Shown: positions 1-8,728, counted from the first letter of the stretch. The stretch: DNA of 64,000 nt from JACVRW01 sp963751835 (GCA_963751835.1 CAVVWD010000019.1:124001-188000), one strand, 5' to 3'. Translations and numbers: made by a program. Notes: generated from the sequence alone by a model not told the origin.

Positions 1-210
1 CAGGTTGACGACGGCGTCGCGGCCGCGCAGCGCGTCGAGCGGCGGCGGCTCGGCCTTGGGCGCCCTCCATTCCGCGGCCTCGATGCCCAGCGAGCCGGAG
101 GCTCGCGCCGCGTTCCGGGACAGGGCGGTCGGTTCGTCGCCGCGGGCGCGGAGCTCGCGGACCAGGGCGCTGCCGATCATCCCGGTCGCGCCGGTCAGCG
201 CTACCCGCAT
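1..210 (-). CDS. NAD-dependent epimerase/SDR (TIGR01777-like), N-terminal part only
   Basis: The minus-strand frame starts at ATG 210-208 and runs off the left edge, so only about 70 residues are visible. The product begins with a Rossmann motif, MRVALTGATGMIGSALV, followed by RELRARGDEPTALSR and a segment ending RGRDAVVNL. That is the pattern of the extended-SDR epimerases of the YfcH/SDR39U1 (TIGR01777) group, whose substrate is unknown. The start codon overlaps the malic enzyme stop (TGATG), so the two are probably translationally coupled. The C-terminal half and active site are not visible. Confidence 0.75.
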   Translation of the reverse strand, partial: MRVALTGATGMIGSALVRELRARGDEPTALSRNAARASGSLGIEAAEWRAPKAEPPPLDALRGRDAVVNL

Positions 211-1667
211 CAGCCGAGCGCGGCGCGCTCCACGGTCGCGTCGTCGGGATCGACGAGGACGTCGCCCGAGCGCGCCGCAACGTCTGCCACGGCGCTCGCC
301 ACCGCCGTGCCGACGTCGCGGTTGAACACGCTCGGGACGATGTAGTCCTCCTCGAGCTCGTCGTCGGCGATCACGCGCGCGATGCCCTGGGCGGCGGCCA
401 GCTTCATCTCCTCGGTGATCGCAACCGCGCGCGCGTCGAGCGCCCCCCGGAACACGCCCGGGAAGGCCAGCACGTTGTTGATCTGGTTCGGGTAGTCGGA
501 GCGGCCGGTGGCCATCACGCGCACGTGGGCCGCCGCCTCCTCCGGGCGCACCTCGGGGTTCGGGTTCGCCATCGCGAACACGAACGGATCGGGGTTCATC
601 TTCTCGAGGTCGGAAGCCTGGATGATGCCCGGACCGGACAGTCCGACGAACAGGTCGGTGCCCTCGATCACCTCGCGGGGCTGTCCGTCCCGCCGCCCGG
701 AGTTCGTGTTCTCCGCGAGCCAGCGCTTGGGCGAGTTCATCGAACCGGCCTCGTAGTCCTCGCGCCCGGTGTGGATGGCGCCGAAGCGGTCGCAGGCGAC
801 GATCGAGCTCACGCCCGCGTCCATCAGGATCTTCGCGACGGCCACCCCGGCGGCGCCGGCTCCGACCATCAGCACCTCGAGGTCCTCCATCCGCCGCCCG
901 GTCAGCCGGCAGGCGTTTATCAGCGCCGCCAGGGTCACGATCGCGGTTCCATGCTGGTCGTCGTGGAAGACCGGGATGTCGAGCGCCTGCTGCAGACGCT
1001 GCTCGATCTCGAAGCAGCGCGGCGAGGAGATGTCCTCGAGATTGATCCCGCCGAACGTCGGCGACATGCGGATGACCGTCTCGACGATCTCGTCGACGTC
1101 CGTGGTGGCGAGGCAGATCGGGAAGGCGTCGACGTCGGCGAACTCCTTGAAGAGCATCGCCTTGCCCTCCATCACGGGCATGGCGGCCTCGGGGCCGATG
1201 TCGCCGAGCCCGAGCACGGCGGTCCCGTCCGAGACCACCGCGACGGTGTTCGCCTTGATCGTGTACTTGAAGGCCTTCTGGCGATTCTCGGAGATCGCCA
1301 TGCACACGCGCGCGACGCCGGGCGTGTACGCCATCGAGAGGTCGTCGCGCGACTTGAGCGGGATGTTCAGGCCGGTGTGGATCTTCCCTCGCCGGTGCAC
1401 CTCGAAGGTGCGATCGGTGATCTCGACGAGCTCGGCGCCACGCACGGTCTGGACCGCCCTGATCACCTCCCCGCGGTGGTCGACGCCCGAGCACTCGACA
1501 GTGATCTCGCGCAGCGTGCGCTCGCCGCTCGTCTCGACCGTGTCCACTGCCACGATCGAGCCCCCGGCGCGCGTGATCGCGCTCGTCACGCGGCTCAGCG
1601 CCCCGGTGGCCCTGTGCGGCAGCGCGACCCTGAGCGTGAGCGAGAACTGTGCGGACGGAGTCGCCAA
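210..1667 (-). CDS. NAD(P)-dependent malic enzyme with N-terminal ACT domain
   Basis: Oxidative decarboxylation of malate to pyruvate (cytosolic, anaplerotic/NADPH supply). The roughly 485-residue product has an ACT-type regulatory domain at residues 5-75 (FSLTLRVALPHRATGALSRV), then the malic enzyme N-terminal domain with YTPGVA and YTIKANTVAVVSDGTAVLG (catalytic Lys region), the HDDQHGTA metal-binding segment and a C-terminal Rossmann domain (VMVGAGAAGVAVAK). The frame stays open up to an ATG at 1754, but that start would overlap polA. TTG at 1667 is preferred because a TATCAT box lies 8 nt upstream, as in other leaderless genes here, and the ACT domain begins just after it. It is divergent from polA and followed by the overlapping epimerase gene. 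Confidence 0.88.
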   Translation of the reverse strand: MATPSAQFSLTLRVALPHRATGALSRVTSAITRAGGSIVAVDTVETSGERTLREITVECSGVDHRGEVIRAVQTVRGAELVEITDRTFEVHRRGKIHTGLNIPLKSRDDLSMAYTPGVARVCMAISENRQKAFKYTIKANTVAVVSDGTAVLGLGDIGPEAAMPVMEGKAMLFKEFADVDAFPICLATTDVDEIVETVIRMSPTFGGINLEDISSPRCFEIEQRLQQALDIPVFHDDQHGTAIVTLAALINACRLTGRRMEDLEVLMVGAGAAGVAVAKILMDAGVSSIVACDRFGAIHTGREDYEAGSMNSPKRWLAENTNSGRRDGQPREVIEGTDLFVGLSGPGIIQASDLEKMNPDPFVFAMANPNPEVRPEEAAAHVRVMATGRSDYPNQINNVLAFPGVFRGALDARAVAITEEMKLAAAQGIARVIADDELEEDYIVPSVFNRDVGTAVASAVADVAARSGDVLVDPDDATVERAALG

Positions 1668-1675
1668 GGCAGCCG

Positions 1676-1681
1676 ATGATA
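1676..1681 (-). promoter_or_regulatory. Putative -10 box of the malic enzyme gene
   Basis: TATCAT on the minus strand, 8 nt before the TTG start at 1667 and with no Shine-Dalgarno between. This spacing fits a leaderless transcript. It is inferred from the same TAnnnT arrangement at polA, lacI, the LysR gene and others in this window. Confidence 0.4.
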
Positions 1682-1698
1682 GGGGCGGGTCGCCTCGA

Positions 1699-1704
1699 TA
1701 GGGT
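1699..1704 (+). promoter_or_regulatory. Putative -10 box of polA
   Basis: TAGGGT, 6 nt upstream of the GTG start of polA at 1711. There is no ribosome binding site in the gap, so a leaderless polA mRNA is likely. The box sits back to back with the malic enzyme -10, making this a compact divergent promoter. Confidence 0.4.
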
Positions 1705-1710
1705 GGAGCC

Positions 1711-4455
1711 GTGGCCGACGAAACACCCCGTGAGCTGTTCCTGATCGACGGCAACAGCCTCGTCTATCGCGCCTTCTTTGCCCTGCCCGAGTCGATCGCC
1801 ACCTCCAAGGGGCAGCCCACGAACGCGATCTTCGGGTTCGCGTCGATGCTCGTGAAGATCATCTCCGAGTACGGCGCCAAGCCGACGATCGTTGTCTGGG
1901 ACGCCGGCATGTCCGGGCGCGACGACGTCTACGAGGAGTACAAGGCGGGGCGGCGCGAGCGGCCCGACCTGCTCTCGGAGCAGTGGCCGCACCTGCAGCC
2001 CCTGGTCGACGCCTTCGGCTACCAGAACCTGAAGGTGCCCGGCTACGAGGCCGACGACGTGATCGCCACGCTAGCCGGCCGCGCGCACGAGAAGGGCATC
2101 GAGGTGATGATCGTCACCGGCGACCGCGACCTCTTCCAGCTGATCGAGCCCGGCGTGCAGGTGATGGCCACGAGCAGGGGAATCACAGACACCAAGATCT
2201 ACGACCGCGACGCCGTGGTCGACCGCTACGGGATCCCTCCGGAGCTGATTCCCGACTTCGTCGGCCTCAAGGGCGATACCTCGGACAACATCCCGGGAGT
2301 ACCGGGGATCGGCGACAAGACGGCGTCGCAGCTGCTCCAGGAGTACGGCGACCTCGAGGGCGTGCTCACGAGCATCGACAGCATCTCGGGCGCCAAGCGC
2401 AAACAGAACCTCAGCGAGCACGCCGAGGATGCGCGGGTCTCCAAGGTGCTCGCCACCGCCAACCGGGAGATCGACGTCGACATCGACCTGGACCACCTGG
2501 TCGCGCGCGAGCCGGACCGCTCGCGCCTGCGCGAGGCGTTCCGTGAGTTCGAGCTGCGCGCCCCGCTCGAACGGCTCGAGGAGGCGCTCGGCGAGGGGGG
2601 CGCCGCGCCCGCCGAGCGCGTCGAGGAGCTGATTCGCGTGACCGCGCGCGAGGTGCCGGTGGCCGACCTGGGGGCCCTCGACGGCGAGCTCGTGGCGGTG
2701 GCGGCGCTGCGCCCGGGCGAGCAGCCGGCGGACGCTGCCCCTCTGGCGGCCGAGCCGGAGGACCCGGATGCAGAGCTCGAGGCCGAGGAGGATGCCGCGC
2801 TCGCGGCCGCCGTGGGGGAGGAGCCCGTCGTGGCGACGGCCGAGCCGGCTACGCCCGGGGCCGGCCCGGTGCAGGGCTCGTTCGACATCGAGGCCGCCGC
2901 CCGCGGCCCGCTGACGGTGGCGGCCTGGGCCGGGGATGAGGTGCTCGTGGCGGAGGCCGAGACGCTGGCGGCGTTCACGCTCGCCCGTGGCGAGCGCCCA
3001 CTCGTCGCGCACGACTGGAAGACGATCGCGATGGCCGACGACCCCTCCGTGGCCCCGCCGCTCGAGCACGACACCATGGTGGCCGCCTACCTGATCGACC
3101 CGGCGCGGCGCGGCTATCCACTCGACGAGCTCGCCACCGAGTCCGGCGTGGGAGCCACGGTCGAGGGCGCGGACGGCGTGGCCGAGCGGGCGGTGCTCAC
3201 CCGCGTGCTCGCCGAGCGCCAGCTCGCGCGCCTCGAGGAGGACGGGCTGACGCGACTCTTCCGCGAGATCGAGCTGCCGCTCGTCGACGTGCTGGTGGAG
3301 CTCGAGCGGGCGGGCGTCAAGATCGCCGTCGGGCGCCTCCAGGAGATCAGCCGCCGCTTCGGCGCCCGCGCCGACGAGCTCGAGCGGCGGGTCTGGGAGC
3401 TGGCCGGGGAGGAGTTCACGATCGGCTCTCCGCAGCAGCTCGCGCACGTGCTCTTCGACAAGCTGAAGCTGTCGAAGAAGCGGCGCGGCAAGACCGGCTT
3501 CTCGACCGACGCCCGCGTTCTGCAGGCGATCCGCCAGGAGCACGAGATCATCCCCGCGATCGAGGAGTGGCGCGAGGTCACGAAGCTCAAGTCGACCTAC
3601 CTGGACGCGTTCCCGGACCTGATCGCCGCGGACGGGCGGCTGCACACCACGTTCAATCAGACGGCCACCACGACCGGGCGGCTCTCGAGCACGAACCCAA
3701 ACCTCCAGAACATCCCGATCCGAAGCGAGCAGGGCCGCGAGATCCGCGCCTGTTTCGTCGCCGAGCAGGGCTGCCGGCTGCTGTCCGCCGACTACTCGCA
3801 GGTGGAGCTGCGGCTGCTCGCCCACATCGCGGACGAGCCCGTGCTGAAGGAGATCTTCCGGCGCGGCGAGGACGTCCACACCGCCACGGCCGAGGCGATC
3901 CTGGGCGGGAAGACGGATCCCGGCACGCGCTCGAAGGCCAAGATGGTCAACTACGGGATCGTCTACGGGCTCTCCGCGTACGGTCTCGCCGACCGGCTGC
4001 AGATCCCGCAGGAGGAGGCGCAGCAGTTCATCGACGCCTACCTGGAGCGCTTCCCGAAGGTCAAGGAGTTCATCGACAGGACGATCGCCCACGCAACCAC
4101 CGACGGCTACGTGAGCACCCTCTTCGGCCGCATCCGGCGCGTCCCGGAGCTGCGCTCGCGCCAGTTCCAGACGCGCTCGCTCGGCGAGCGCCTGGCGGTG
4201 AACATGGTGATCCAGGGCACCGCGGCGGACATCATCAAGGTCGCGATGGTGCGCTGCCGCGACCAGCTGCGCACCGCCGGGCTCGAGACGCGGCTCGTGC
4301 TCCAGATCCACGACGAGTTGCTCTTCGAAGGACCGGAGGGCGAGGTCGAGCAGGCGTCCGAGATCGTTCGGCGCGAGATGGCCGATGCATTCGAGATGGA
4401 CCCGCCGCTCGAGGTTGACGTGGGCTCGGGCGAAAACTGGCTCGAGGCAAAGTGA
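1711..4455 (+). CDS. polA: DNA polymerase I
   Basis: Repair and Okazaki-fragment polymerase, 914 residues, GTG start. The 5'-nuclease domain (residues 1-295) has WDAG (63-66), GYEADD (111-116), TGDRD (136-140) and the helix-hairpin-helix LKGDTSDNIPGVPGIGDKTA (186-205). An Ala/Glu/Asp/Pro-rich linker (about 330-390) leads to a degenerate 3'-5' exonuclease domain: the FDxE metal motif is absent, though HDTMVAAYLIDP remains. The polymerase domain is intact, with motif A SADYSQVELRLL (Asp694), motif B RSKAKMVNYGIVYG (740-753) and motif C QIHDELLFE (Asp868). No proofreading is expected, as in other actinobacterial PolI. It overlaps the next gene by GTGA. Confidence 0.98.
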   Translation: MADETPRELFLIDGNSLVYRAFFALPESIATSKGQPTNAIFGFASMLVKIISEYGAKPTIVVWDAGMSGRDDVYEEYKAGRRERPDLLSEQWPHLQPLVDAFGYQNLKVPGYEADDVIATLAGRAHEKGIEVMIVTGDRDLFQLIEPGVQVMATSRGITDTKIYDRDAVVDRYGIPPELIPDFVGLKGDTSDNIPGVPGIGDKTASQLLQEYGDLEGVLTSIDSISGAKRKQNLSEHAEDARVSKVLATANREIDVDIDLDHLVAREPDRSRLREAFREFELRAPLERLEEALGEGGAAPAERVEELIRVTAREVPVADLGALDGELVAVAALRPGEQPADAAPLAAEPEDPDAELEAEEDAALAAAVGEEPVVATAEPATPGAGPVQGSFDIEAAARGPLTVAAWAGDEVLVAEAETLAAFTLARGERPLVAHDWKTIAMADDPSVAPPLEHDTMVAAYLIDPARRGYPLDELATESGVGATVEGADGVAERAVLTRVLAERQLARLEEDGLTRLFREIELPLVDVLVELERAGVKIAVGRLQEISRRFGARADELERRVWELAGEEFTIGSPQQLAHVLFDKLKLSKKRRGKTGFSTDARVLQAIRQEHEIIPAIEEWREVTKLKSTYLDAFPDLIAADGRLHTTFNQTATTTGRLSSTNPNLQNIPIRSEQGREIRACFVAEQGCRLLSADYSQVELRLLAHIADEPVLKEIFRRGEDVHTATAEAILGGKTDPGTRSKAKMVNYGIVYGLSAYGLADRLQIPQEEAQQFIDAYLERFPKVKEFIDRTIAHATTDGYVSTLFGRIRRVPELRSRQFQTRSLGERLAVNMVIQGTAADIIKVAMVRCRDQLRTAGLETRLVLQIHDELLFEGPEGEVEQASEIVRREMADAFEMDPPLEVDVGSGENWLEAK

Positions 4456-4892
4456 GCAAGGATGTCGCCGTCCTGGCGACGGTGGCGGCCGGTGGGGTCG
4501 TGGCGCTCCAGGCGCCGGCCAACATGGTGCTCGCCGACCATCTGGGGAACTTCGGCGCCGCGGTCGTGAGCTTCACCGTCGGCATGGCGTGCATCCTCGT
4601 CGTGACCTTCGTGTTCGCCGGCGGGATCTCGGCCGAGGGCGCCGCGCCTTCCTGGTACTACTGGGTGCTCGGCGGCATCGGCGGGGTGGTGATCGTGACC
4701 GTCTCGCTGATCGCCGTCCGCGAGCTCGGCGCCGGCGGGGTCACGGCGGCGACCATCGCCGGGCAGCTGACCCTGTCCGTGGTGATCGACCGCATGGGCG
4801 TGCTCGGCCTCGACGAGCGGGCGATCACCTGGGAGAAGCTGCTTGGGGTGGGACTGCTCGCGCTTGGCACGCTGCTGATCGTGCGCGAATAG
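4452..4892 (+). CDS. DMT-family small membrane transporter (DUF606/YdcZ-like)
   Basis: A 146-residue integral membrane protein with about five hydrophobic segments and the small size typical of the DUF606/YdcZ branch of the drug/metabolite transporters. Recognisable stretches are QAPANMVLADHLGNFGAAV near the N-terminus and VTAATIAGQLTLSVVIDRMG in the second half. The GTG start overlaps the polA stop (GTGA), so it is probably co-translated with polA. The substrate is unknown. Members of this group often act as tandem or dimeric half-transporters. Confidence 0.8.
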   Translation: MSKDVAVLATVAAGGVVALQAPANMVLADHLGNFGAAVVSFTVGMACILVVTFVFAGGISAEGAAPSWYYWVLGGIGGVVIVTVSLIAVRELGAGGVTAATIAGQLTLSVVIDRMGVLGLDERAITWEKLLGVGLLALGTLLIVRE

Positions 4893-4897
4893 GGACT

Positions 4898-4920
4898 GCC
4901 ACCCGGCCCTCCCGGCTGGC
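4898..4920. terminator. Possible hairpin between convergent genes
   Basis: GCCACCCGG (4898-4906) and CCGGCTGGC (4912-4920) can pair with one mismatch around a 5-base loop. It lies between the convergent DMT transporter and MFS genes, where a bidirectional terminator would be expected. There is no T-run, so the call rests on position and pairing only. Confidence 0.3.
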
Positions 4921-4927
4921 GCGGAGC

Positions 4928-6637
4928 CTAGCCTGGGCGGTCGCCGGGGTCGATGCGCTCGTCGCGCGCGGTCTCGAGCGCCGCGCGCGCCCAGAGCATG
5001 TGCCGCACCGCCGGCGGTCGCTCGCCGCGGTGGAAGGACCTCGTCAGTCTCATCAGCTCGAGGTCGGCCACCGTGAGGCGGCTGTGCTGGCGAAGGTGCT
5101 CCGACCAGGAGTCGACGACGAAGGTCTCGAGGTAGCAACCGGGCCGCTCGAGGTCCACATAGATGTTCCAGCGGAACGCGCCGTCGCGGCGGCGTATCCG
5201 GCTGAGCTCCTCCATCGCCGGCACGAAGCGCTCGGCGTCGGCCGGGTCGACCTCGTACTCGACCGTGATCAGCACCGGCCCGTCGTCGGGGTGCGGCTCG
5301 ACGTCCACGTTCGGGTCGGACCAAACGCCGGCCGGTGTCAGGTCGCTGCCCTCGGCCTCGGCGAGCGGCCAGCGGCGCGCGAGCGCCACCCCCGCCACCA
5401 GCCCGGCCGCCGCGATCGTGAGCGCGGTCTCGACGTCTGCCGCGCCGGTCACGAGGCCCCAGATGAGGCTGCCGATCGCCAGTCCGCCCTGCATGACGAG
5501 CTGGAACGCCGCGAGCGTGCGCGCGCGAACCCAGCCCGGAGCCACGTGCTGAGCGGCCGTGTTGAGCGAGGACAGGACCGTCAGCCAGCAGGCGCCCGTC
5601 AGCAGCAGCGTGACGGCCACCAGCTCCGCCCACGGGATGTATGCGAGGGCGACGAGGCCGCCCGCCAGGCCCAGGCTCGCCAGGGCGATCATGTGGTCGA
5701 ACGCAAGGCTCCGGCGCAGGCGCGGGAGCATGGTCGCGCCGAGGATCGCCCCGGTGCCGACGCATCCCATGAGAAGGCCGAAGCTGCTGTCCGAGAGCCC
5801 GAGCCGTCCGAGCGCCGCCACTGGGAGGAGCGCCCACAGCGCGCTGGCCGACACCGAGAAGGCAGCGCCGCGCAGCAGCACGGTGCGCACCGGAGGGGAG
5901 AAGCGGACGAACCGGACGCCGGCCCGGACGGCGGGGGCGAAGCGCTCGCCGGATGCGCGAACCGGTCCGGGCGGCCGGACTTGCAGCAGCACGAGGCCCA
6001 CGATCGCCACGAGCAGGCCCGCCTCGATGGCGAACAGCGCGCCCGCGCTCAGCGCGGCGATGATGAGGCCCGCCAGTGCCGGGCCGATTGCGCGCGCGAG
6101 GTTGATGGCGACCCCGTTGAGTGCCACGGCCGCCGGCAGCTCGGCACGCGGCACGAAGTCCTGGGTCAGGGCCTGGTAGATCACGAACGTGCTCGCCATG
6201 CCCGCGCCCAGTGCGAACGTGAGGCCGAGTGCGAGTCCCGGTGTGATCACGTCGGTGAGCGTCAGCGCCGCGAGCACCGCAACCGAGACGAGCATCCAGC
6301 CCTGGGAGGCGACGGCAAAGCGCCTTCGGTCGACGATGTCGGCTACGGACCCCATGACGAGCGCCAGCAGGACGGCCGGCAGGCTGTTGGCGGTCTGGAC
6401 GAGGGCGATTAGCGTGGGGGAGTCCGAGAGCGCGGCGATGACCGTGACCGCCCCGACGGTGTTCATCCAGATCACGAGCTGTGAGCCCGCCAGCGCCGTC
6501 CAGGCGGCGCGGAAGCCGGGGCGGCGCAGCGGCGCCAGCGCCGATTCCTCGGCCGCTGCGGCCTGCCTGGTGGGTAGGGCGGCGTCTGTCAAAGGCGTAG
6601 CCGGGCGCGAGGGCGCGGGCTCGGCCCGCGCCGGCAC
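4928..6637 (-). CDS. MFS exporter (EntS/MFS_3 type) with C-terminal monooxygenase-like (ABM) domain
   Basis: A 569-residue polytopic protein. Residues 35-430 hold about 12 membrane segments with the MFS loop motif GSVADIVDRRRFA, resembling the MFS_3 group that includes enterobactin exporter EntS. Residues 460-555 form a soluble alpha+beta domain (VLITVEYEVDPADAERFVPA, then AFRWNIYVDLERPGCYLETF) like the dimeric antibiotic-biosynthesis monooxygenase fold. This MFS plus ABM arrangement is known in many bacteria but the substrate is not. The GTG start at 6637 is uncertain: the first 15 codons lie in a direct repeat, and a later start near LTDAALPTRQ is possible. It is divergent from lacI, whose operator lies upstream and might also control this gene. 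Confidence 0.82.
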   Translation of the reverse strand: MPARAEPAPSRPATPLTDAALPTRQAAAAEESALAPLRRPGFRAAWTALAGSQLVIWMNTVGAVTVIAALSDSPTLIALVQTANSLPAVLLALVMGSVADIVDRRRFAVASQGWMLVSVAVLAALTLTDVITPGLALGLTFALGAGMASTFVIYQALTQDFVPRAELPAAVALNGVAINLARAIGPALAGLIIAALSAGALFAIEAGLLVAIVGLVLLQVRPPGPVRASGERFAPAVRAGVRFVRFSPPVRTVLLRGAAFSVSASALWALLPVAALGRLGLSDSSFGLLMGCVGTGAILGATMLPRLRRSLAFDHMIALASLGLAGGLVALAYIPWAELVAVTLLLTGACWLTVLSSLNTAAQHVAPGWVRARTLAAFQLVMQGGLAIGSLIWGLVTGAADVETALTIAAAGLVAGVALARRWPLAEAEGSDLTPAGVWSDPNVDVEPHPDDGPVLITVEYEVDPADAERFVPAMEELSRIRRRDGAFRWNIYVDLERPGCYLETFVVDSWSEHLRQHSRLTVADLELMRLTRSFHRGERPPAVRHMLWARAALETARDERIDPGDRPG

Positions 6638-6687
6638 GATGTCGTCGTGCGCGAGGGCGCGGGCTCGGCCCGCGCCGGAGCGATGTC
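6605..6687. repeat. 44-bp-period direct repeat at the MFS start
   Basis: Two copies of a roughly 39-bp unit, at 6605-6643 and 6649-6687, identical over the first 30 bases (GCGCGAGGGCGCGGGCTCGG and the next ten). The unit contains an inverted CGCGGGC/GCCCGCG core able to form a hairpin. It covers the N-terminus of the MFS reading frame and the spacer toward lacI. It could be a duplicated terminator or a regulatory hairpin, or evidence that the MFS start is placed too far upstream. Confidence 0.6.
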
Positions 6688-6695
6688 ATTCAGGC

Positions 6696-6709
6696 TGCAA
6701 ACGTATGCA
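6696..6709. promoter_or_regulatory. LacI-family operator (autoregulatory site)
   Basis: TGCAAACGTATGCA, one mismatch from the perfect palindrome TGCAAACGTTTGCA found at 41637. It lies just upstream of, and partly overlaps, a CATAAT -10 box (6708-6713) placed 8 nt before the lacI ATG. It is therefore positioned to repress lacI, and possibly the divergent MFS gene. Confidence 0.75.
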
Positions 6710-6721
6710 TAATGCTCGTCG

Positions 6722-7777
6722 ATGGCCACTCCGAACGTGAGAGCCGGCGCAGCGGTGACGCTGCGAGACGTGGCTCGCGTGGCGGGCGTCCACCCGGCCA
6801 CGGTGTCCCGGGCGCTCAACGAGGAGACGCGCTCGCTCGTGAACGAGGAGACCGGGAGGCGGGTGCTCAAGGCAGCCGAGGAGCTCGGTTACCAGCCCAA
6901 TCCGATCGCCCGCGGGCTGAAGACCAACCGCTCCTACACGATCGGTGTGCTGATCCCTGACCTGACGAACCCGCTCTTCCCGCCGATCCTGCGCGGCATC
7001 GAGGACCGGCTCGAGACGGCCGGCTACACGCCCCTGACAGCCAATACCGACAACGATCCCGAGCGTGAGCTGCTCGACTCGCAGACGATGCGGGCCCGGC
7101 AGGTCGACGGAATCATCGCCGCGACCGCGCGCCGCGACCACCGCCTCCACGACGCGCTGCTCGAAGCCGGCATCGAGCTCGTGCTCGTGAACAGGCGCCA
7201 GGTGGAGCTCCCTGTGAGCTCGGCAACGGCGGACGACCGGATGGGCATGCGGCTGTCCGTGGAGCACCTGCTCTCCCTGGGGCACACCCGCATCGCGCAT
7301 CTGGCGGGGCCGCTCGACTACTCGACCGGCCTTGATCGCCACGAGAGCTTCCACGAGACGATGCGCGGGGCCGGCCTCGAACCGGATCCCGAGCTCGTCC
7401 TCGTGGCCGAGGCGTTCACGGAATCGGAGGGCGCCCGCCTCTGCGAACAGCTCATGGCGGACGGGCGGCAGTTCACCGCGGTCGCGGCCGCTAACGACCT
7501 GCTCGCGCTCGGCTGCTACGACGTGTTTGCCGAGCGCGGCGTGCGCTGCCCGGAGGAGATCTCCGTTGTCGGCTTCAACGACATGCCGTTCGCCGCGCGC
7601 TTCAACCCGCCGCTCACGACCATCCACATCCCGCACTACGAGATCGGCAAGGCGGCGGCACAGCTCATGCTCGAGCGCCTGCAGAACGGCGACTCCAGGC
7701 CGCGCGAGATCCGCCTCGAGCCGAGCCTGGTGGTACGCGACTCGACCGCCCCGCCGGCAACGGCGGGGCGTACATGA
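6722..7777 (+). CDS. LacI-family transcriptional repressor of the catabolic island
   Basis: 351 residues. The N-terminal helix-turn-helix (residues 13-32, TLRDVARVAGVHPATVSRAL) and hinge (GYQPNPIARGLKT) are followed by a periplasmic-binding-protein-like sensor domain (YTIGVLIPDLTNPLFPPILR to the C-terminus, including GHTRIAHLAGP, AAANDLLALG and SVVGFNDMPFAARFNPPLT). The effector is unknown. There is no ribosome binding site, and a CATAAT box lies 8 nt before ATG, so the mRNA is probably leaderless. An operator overlaps this promoter, and seven near-identical sites lie at four other promoter regions in the window. This makes it the best candidate for the local regulator of the ABC importers, the long plus-strand run and the operons around 41-43 kb. 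The match between this protein and the sites is inference. Confidence 0.93.
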   Translation: MATPNVRAGAAVTLRDVARVAGVHPATVSRALNEETRSLVNEETGRRVLKAAEELGYQPNPIARGLKTNRSYTIGVLIPDLTNPLFPPILRGIEDRLETAGYTPLTANTDNDPERELLDSQTMRARQVDGIIAATARRDHRLHDALLEAGIELVLVNRRQVELPVSSATADDRMGMRLSVEHLLSLGHTRIAHLAGPLDYSTGLDRHESFHETMRGAGLEPDPELVLVAEAFTESEGARLCEQLMADGRQFTAVAAANDLLALGCYDVFAERGVRCPEEISVVGFNDMPFAARFNPPLTTIHIPHYEIGKAAAQLMLERLQNGDSRPREIRLEPSLVVRDSTAPPATAGRT

Positions 7778-7795
7778 CTCTTAACAGCCCCTACC

Positions 7796-7825
7796 TTGAC
7801 GATCGCGACTGCGCCCGAGTACGAT
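7796..7825 (+). promoter_or_regulatory. Promoter of the NMT1/SsuA-type ABC operon
   Basis: A TTGACG -35 (7796-7801) and TACGAT -10 (7820-7825) are separated by 18 bp. The TTG within the -35 is also the first possible start of the downstream frame, but it cannot be the real start if this promoter is used. The same TTGACR-N18-TAnnnT layout occurs at 11072 and 41603. Confidence 0.65.
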
Positions 7826-7854
7826 CGCAAACGATTGCACCGCAAACGATTGCA
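7826..7854. promoter_or_regulatory. Tandem LacI-family operators
   Basis: Two identical sites CGCAAACGATTGCA at 7826-7839 and 7841-7854, with centres 15 bp apart. They begin directly after the -10 box and so cover the transcription start and initial transcribed region. Repressor bound here would block initiation of the ABC operon. Confidence 0.78.
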
Positions 7855-7894
7855 GGAAGCGGGAGCGGGGACGCCCGCTAAGGGAGGAAGGGCT

Positions 7895-8728
7895 CTGGGC
7901 GAGGAGCAGCAAGGGGCGGATCCGCCCGACGGCGCGCGCGGGACGATCTCGGTGACCGACGCCGTCAAGCAGTTCGAGGGCGGCGTCCTCGCAGTCGACC
8001 ACGTCAGCTTCGAGGCCACCCCCGGTGAGTTCGTCTCGATCGTTGGGCCGAGCGGCTGCGGCAAGTCCACCTTGCTCCGCCTCATCGCGGGCCTCATCCC
8101 GCTGAGCGCCGGCAGCATCTCGGTGAACGGCCTCGAGGTCACGGAACCCAGGCAGGACGTCGCGCTCATGTTCCAGCGCCCGACGCTGCTGCCGTGGCGC
8201 ACCGCGCTGCAGAACGCACTGCTCCCCCCGAAGCTGGGACGCAGGCTCGACGAGGGGACCGAGCGGCAGGCGTACGAGCTGCTCGATCTCGTTGGCCTCA
8301 GGGGCTTCGAGCACACCTACCCTCGCCACCTCTCCGGCGGCATGCAGCAGCGCGTCGCGCTTGCCCGCCTGCTCATGGTCGGCGTCGAGGTTCTGCTGCT
8401 CGACGAGCCCTTCGCGGCCGTCGACCAGCTGACCCGCGAGCGCTTGAATCTGGAGCTCCTGCGCGTTCACGAGCGGATGTCGGCCACGGCGTTGCTCGTG
8501 ACCCACAACATCCAGGAGGCCATCCTGCTTGCCGACCGGGTGATCGTGATGACGCCGAGGCCGGGTCGCGTCGCCGACGTCATCAACGTCCCGTTCGAGC
8601 GCCCGCGTGCACAGGAGATGGTCGCGGAGCCTGCATTCCAGGAGCTCGTGCTAAGGGCCTACCGTGGGTTGCAGGTTCCGGTCTCGAGCGAGACCGAAGA
8701 ACTGAGCGCGGGGGTCAGTGACGCGTAA
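7895..8728 (+). CDS. ABC transporter ATP-binding protein (SsuB/TauB/NitT type)
   Basis: ATPase of an importer for small organic compounds in the nitrate/sulfonate/taurine/pyrimidine-precursor family. Walker A GPSGCGKST (residues 51-59), Q-loop MFQRPTLLPW, signature LSGGMQQR (from 146) and Walker B VLLLDEP are intact, with the H-loop in LLVTHNIQEA. The frame stays open upstream to 7796, but the promoter and both operators lie at 7796-7854. A strong AGGGAGGAAGG at 7881-7891 stands 7 nt before CTG 7895, which I take as the start. GTG 7952 is the next canonical option and would remove a beta strand. It overlaps the permease gene by 11 bp. Confidence 0.88.
   Translation: MGEEQQGADPPDGARGTISVTDAVKQFEGGVLAVDHVSFEATPGEFVSIVGPSGCGKSTLLRLIAGLIPLSAGSISVNGLEVTEPRQDVALMFQRPTLLPWRTALQNALLPPKLGRRLDEGTERQAYELLDLVGLRGFEHTYPRHLSGGMQQRVALARLLMVGVEVLLLDEPFAAVDQLTRERLNLELLRVHERMSATALLVTHNIQEAILLADRVIVMTPRPGRVADVINVPFERPRAQEMVAEPAFQELVLRAYRGLQVPVSSETEELSAGVSDA

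Noticed and set aside
2071..4311. A 746-codon open frame on the strand opposite polA, and many similar long frames elsewhere
   Set aside because: High GC leaves long stop-free antisense frames. They are rich in Arg/His/Leu with no domains and exactly shadow clear genes.
7796..7894. TTG 7796 as start of the ABC ATPase
   Set aside because: The TTG is part of a -35 box, and the promoter and two operators would lie inside the coding region. A strong ribosome binding site occurs at 7881-7891.
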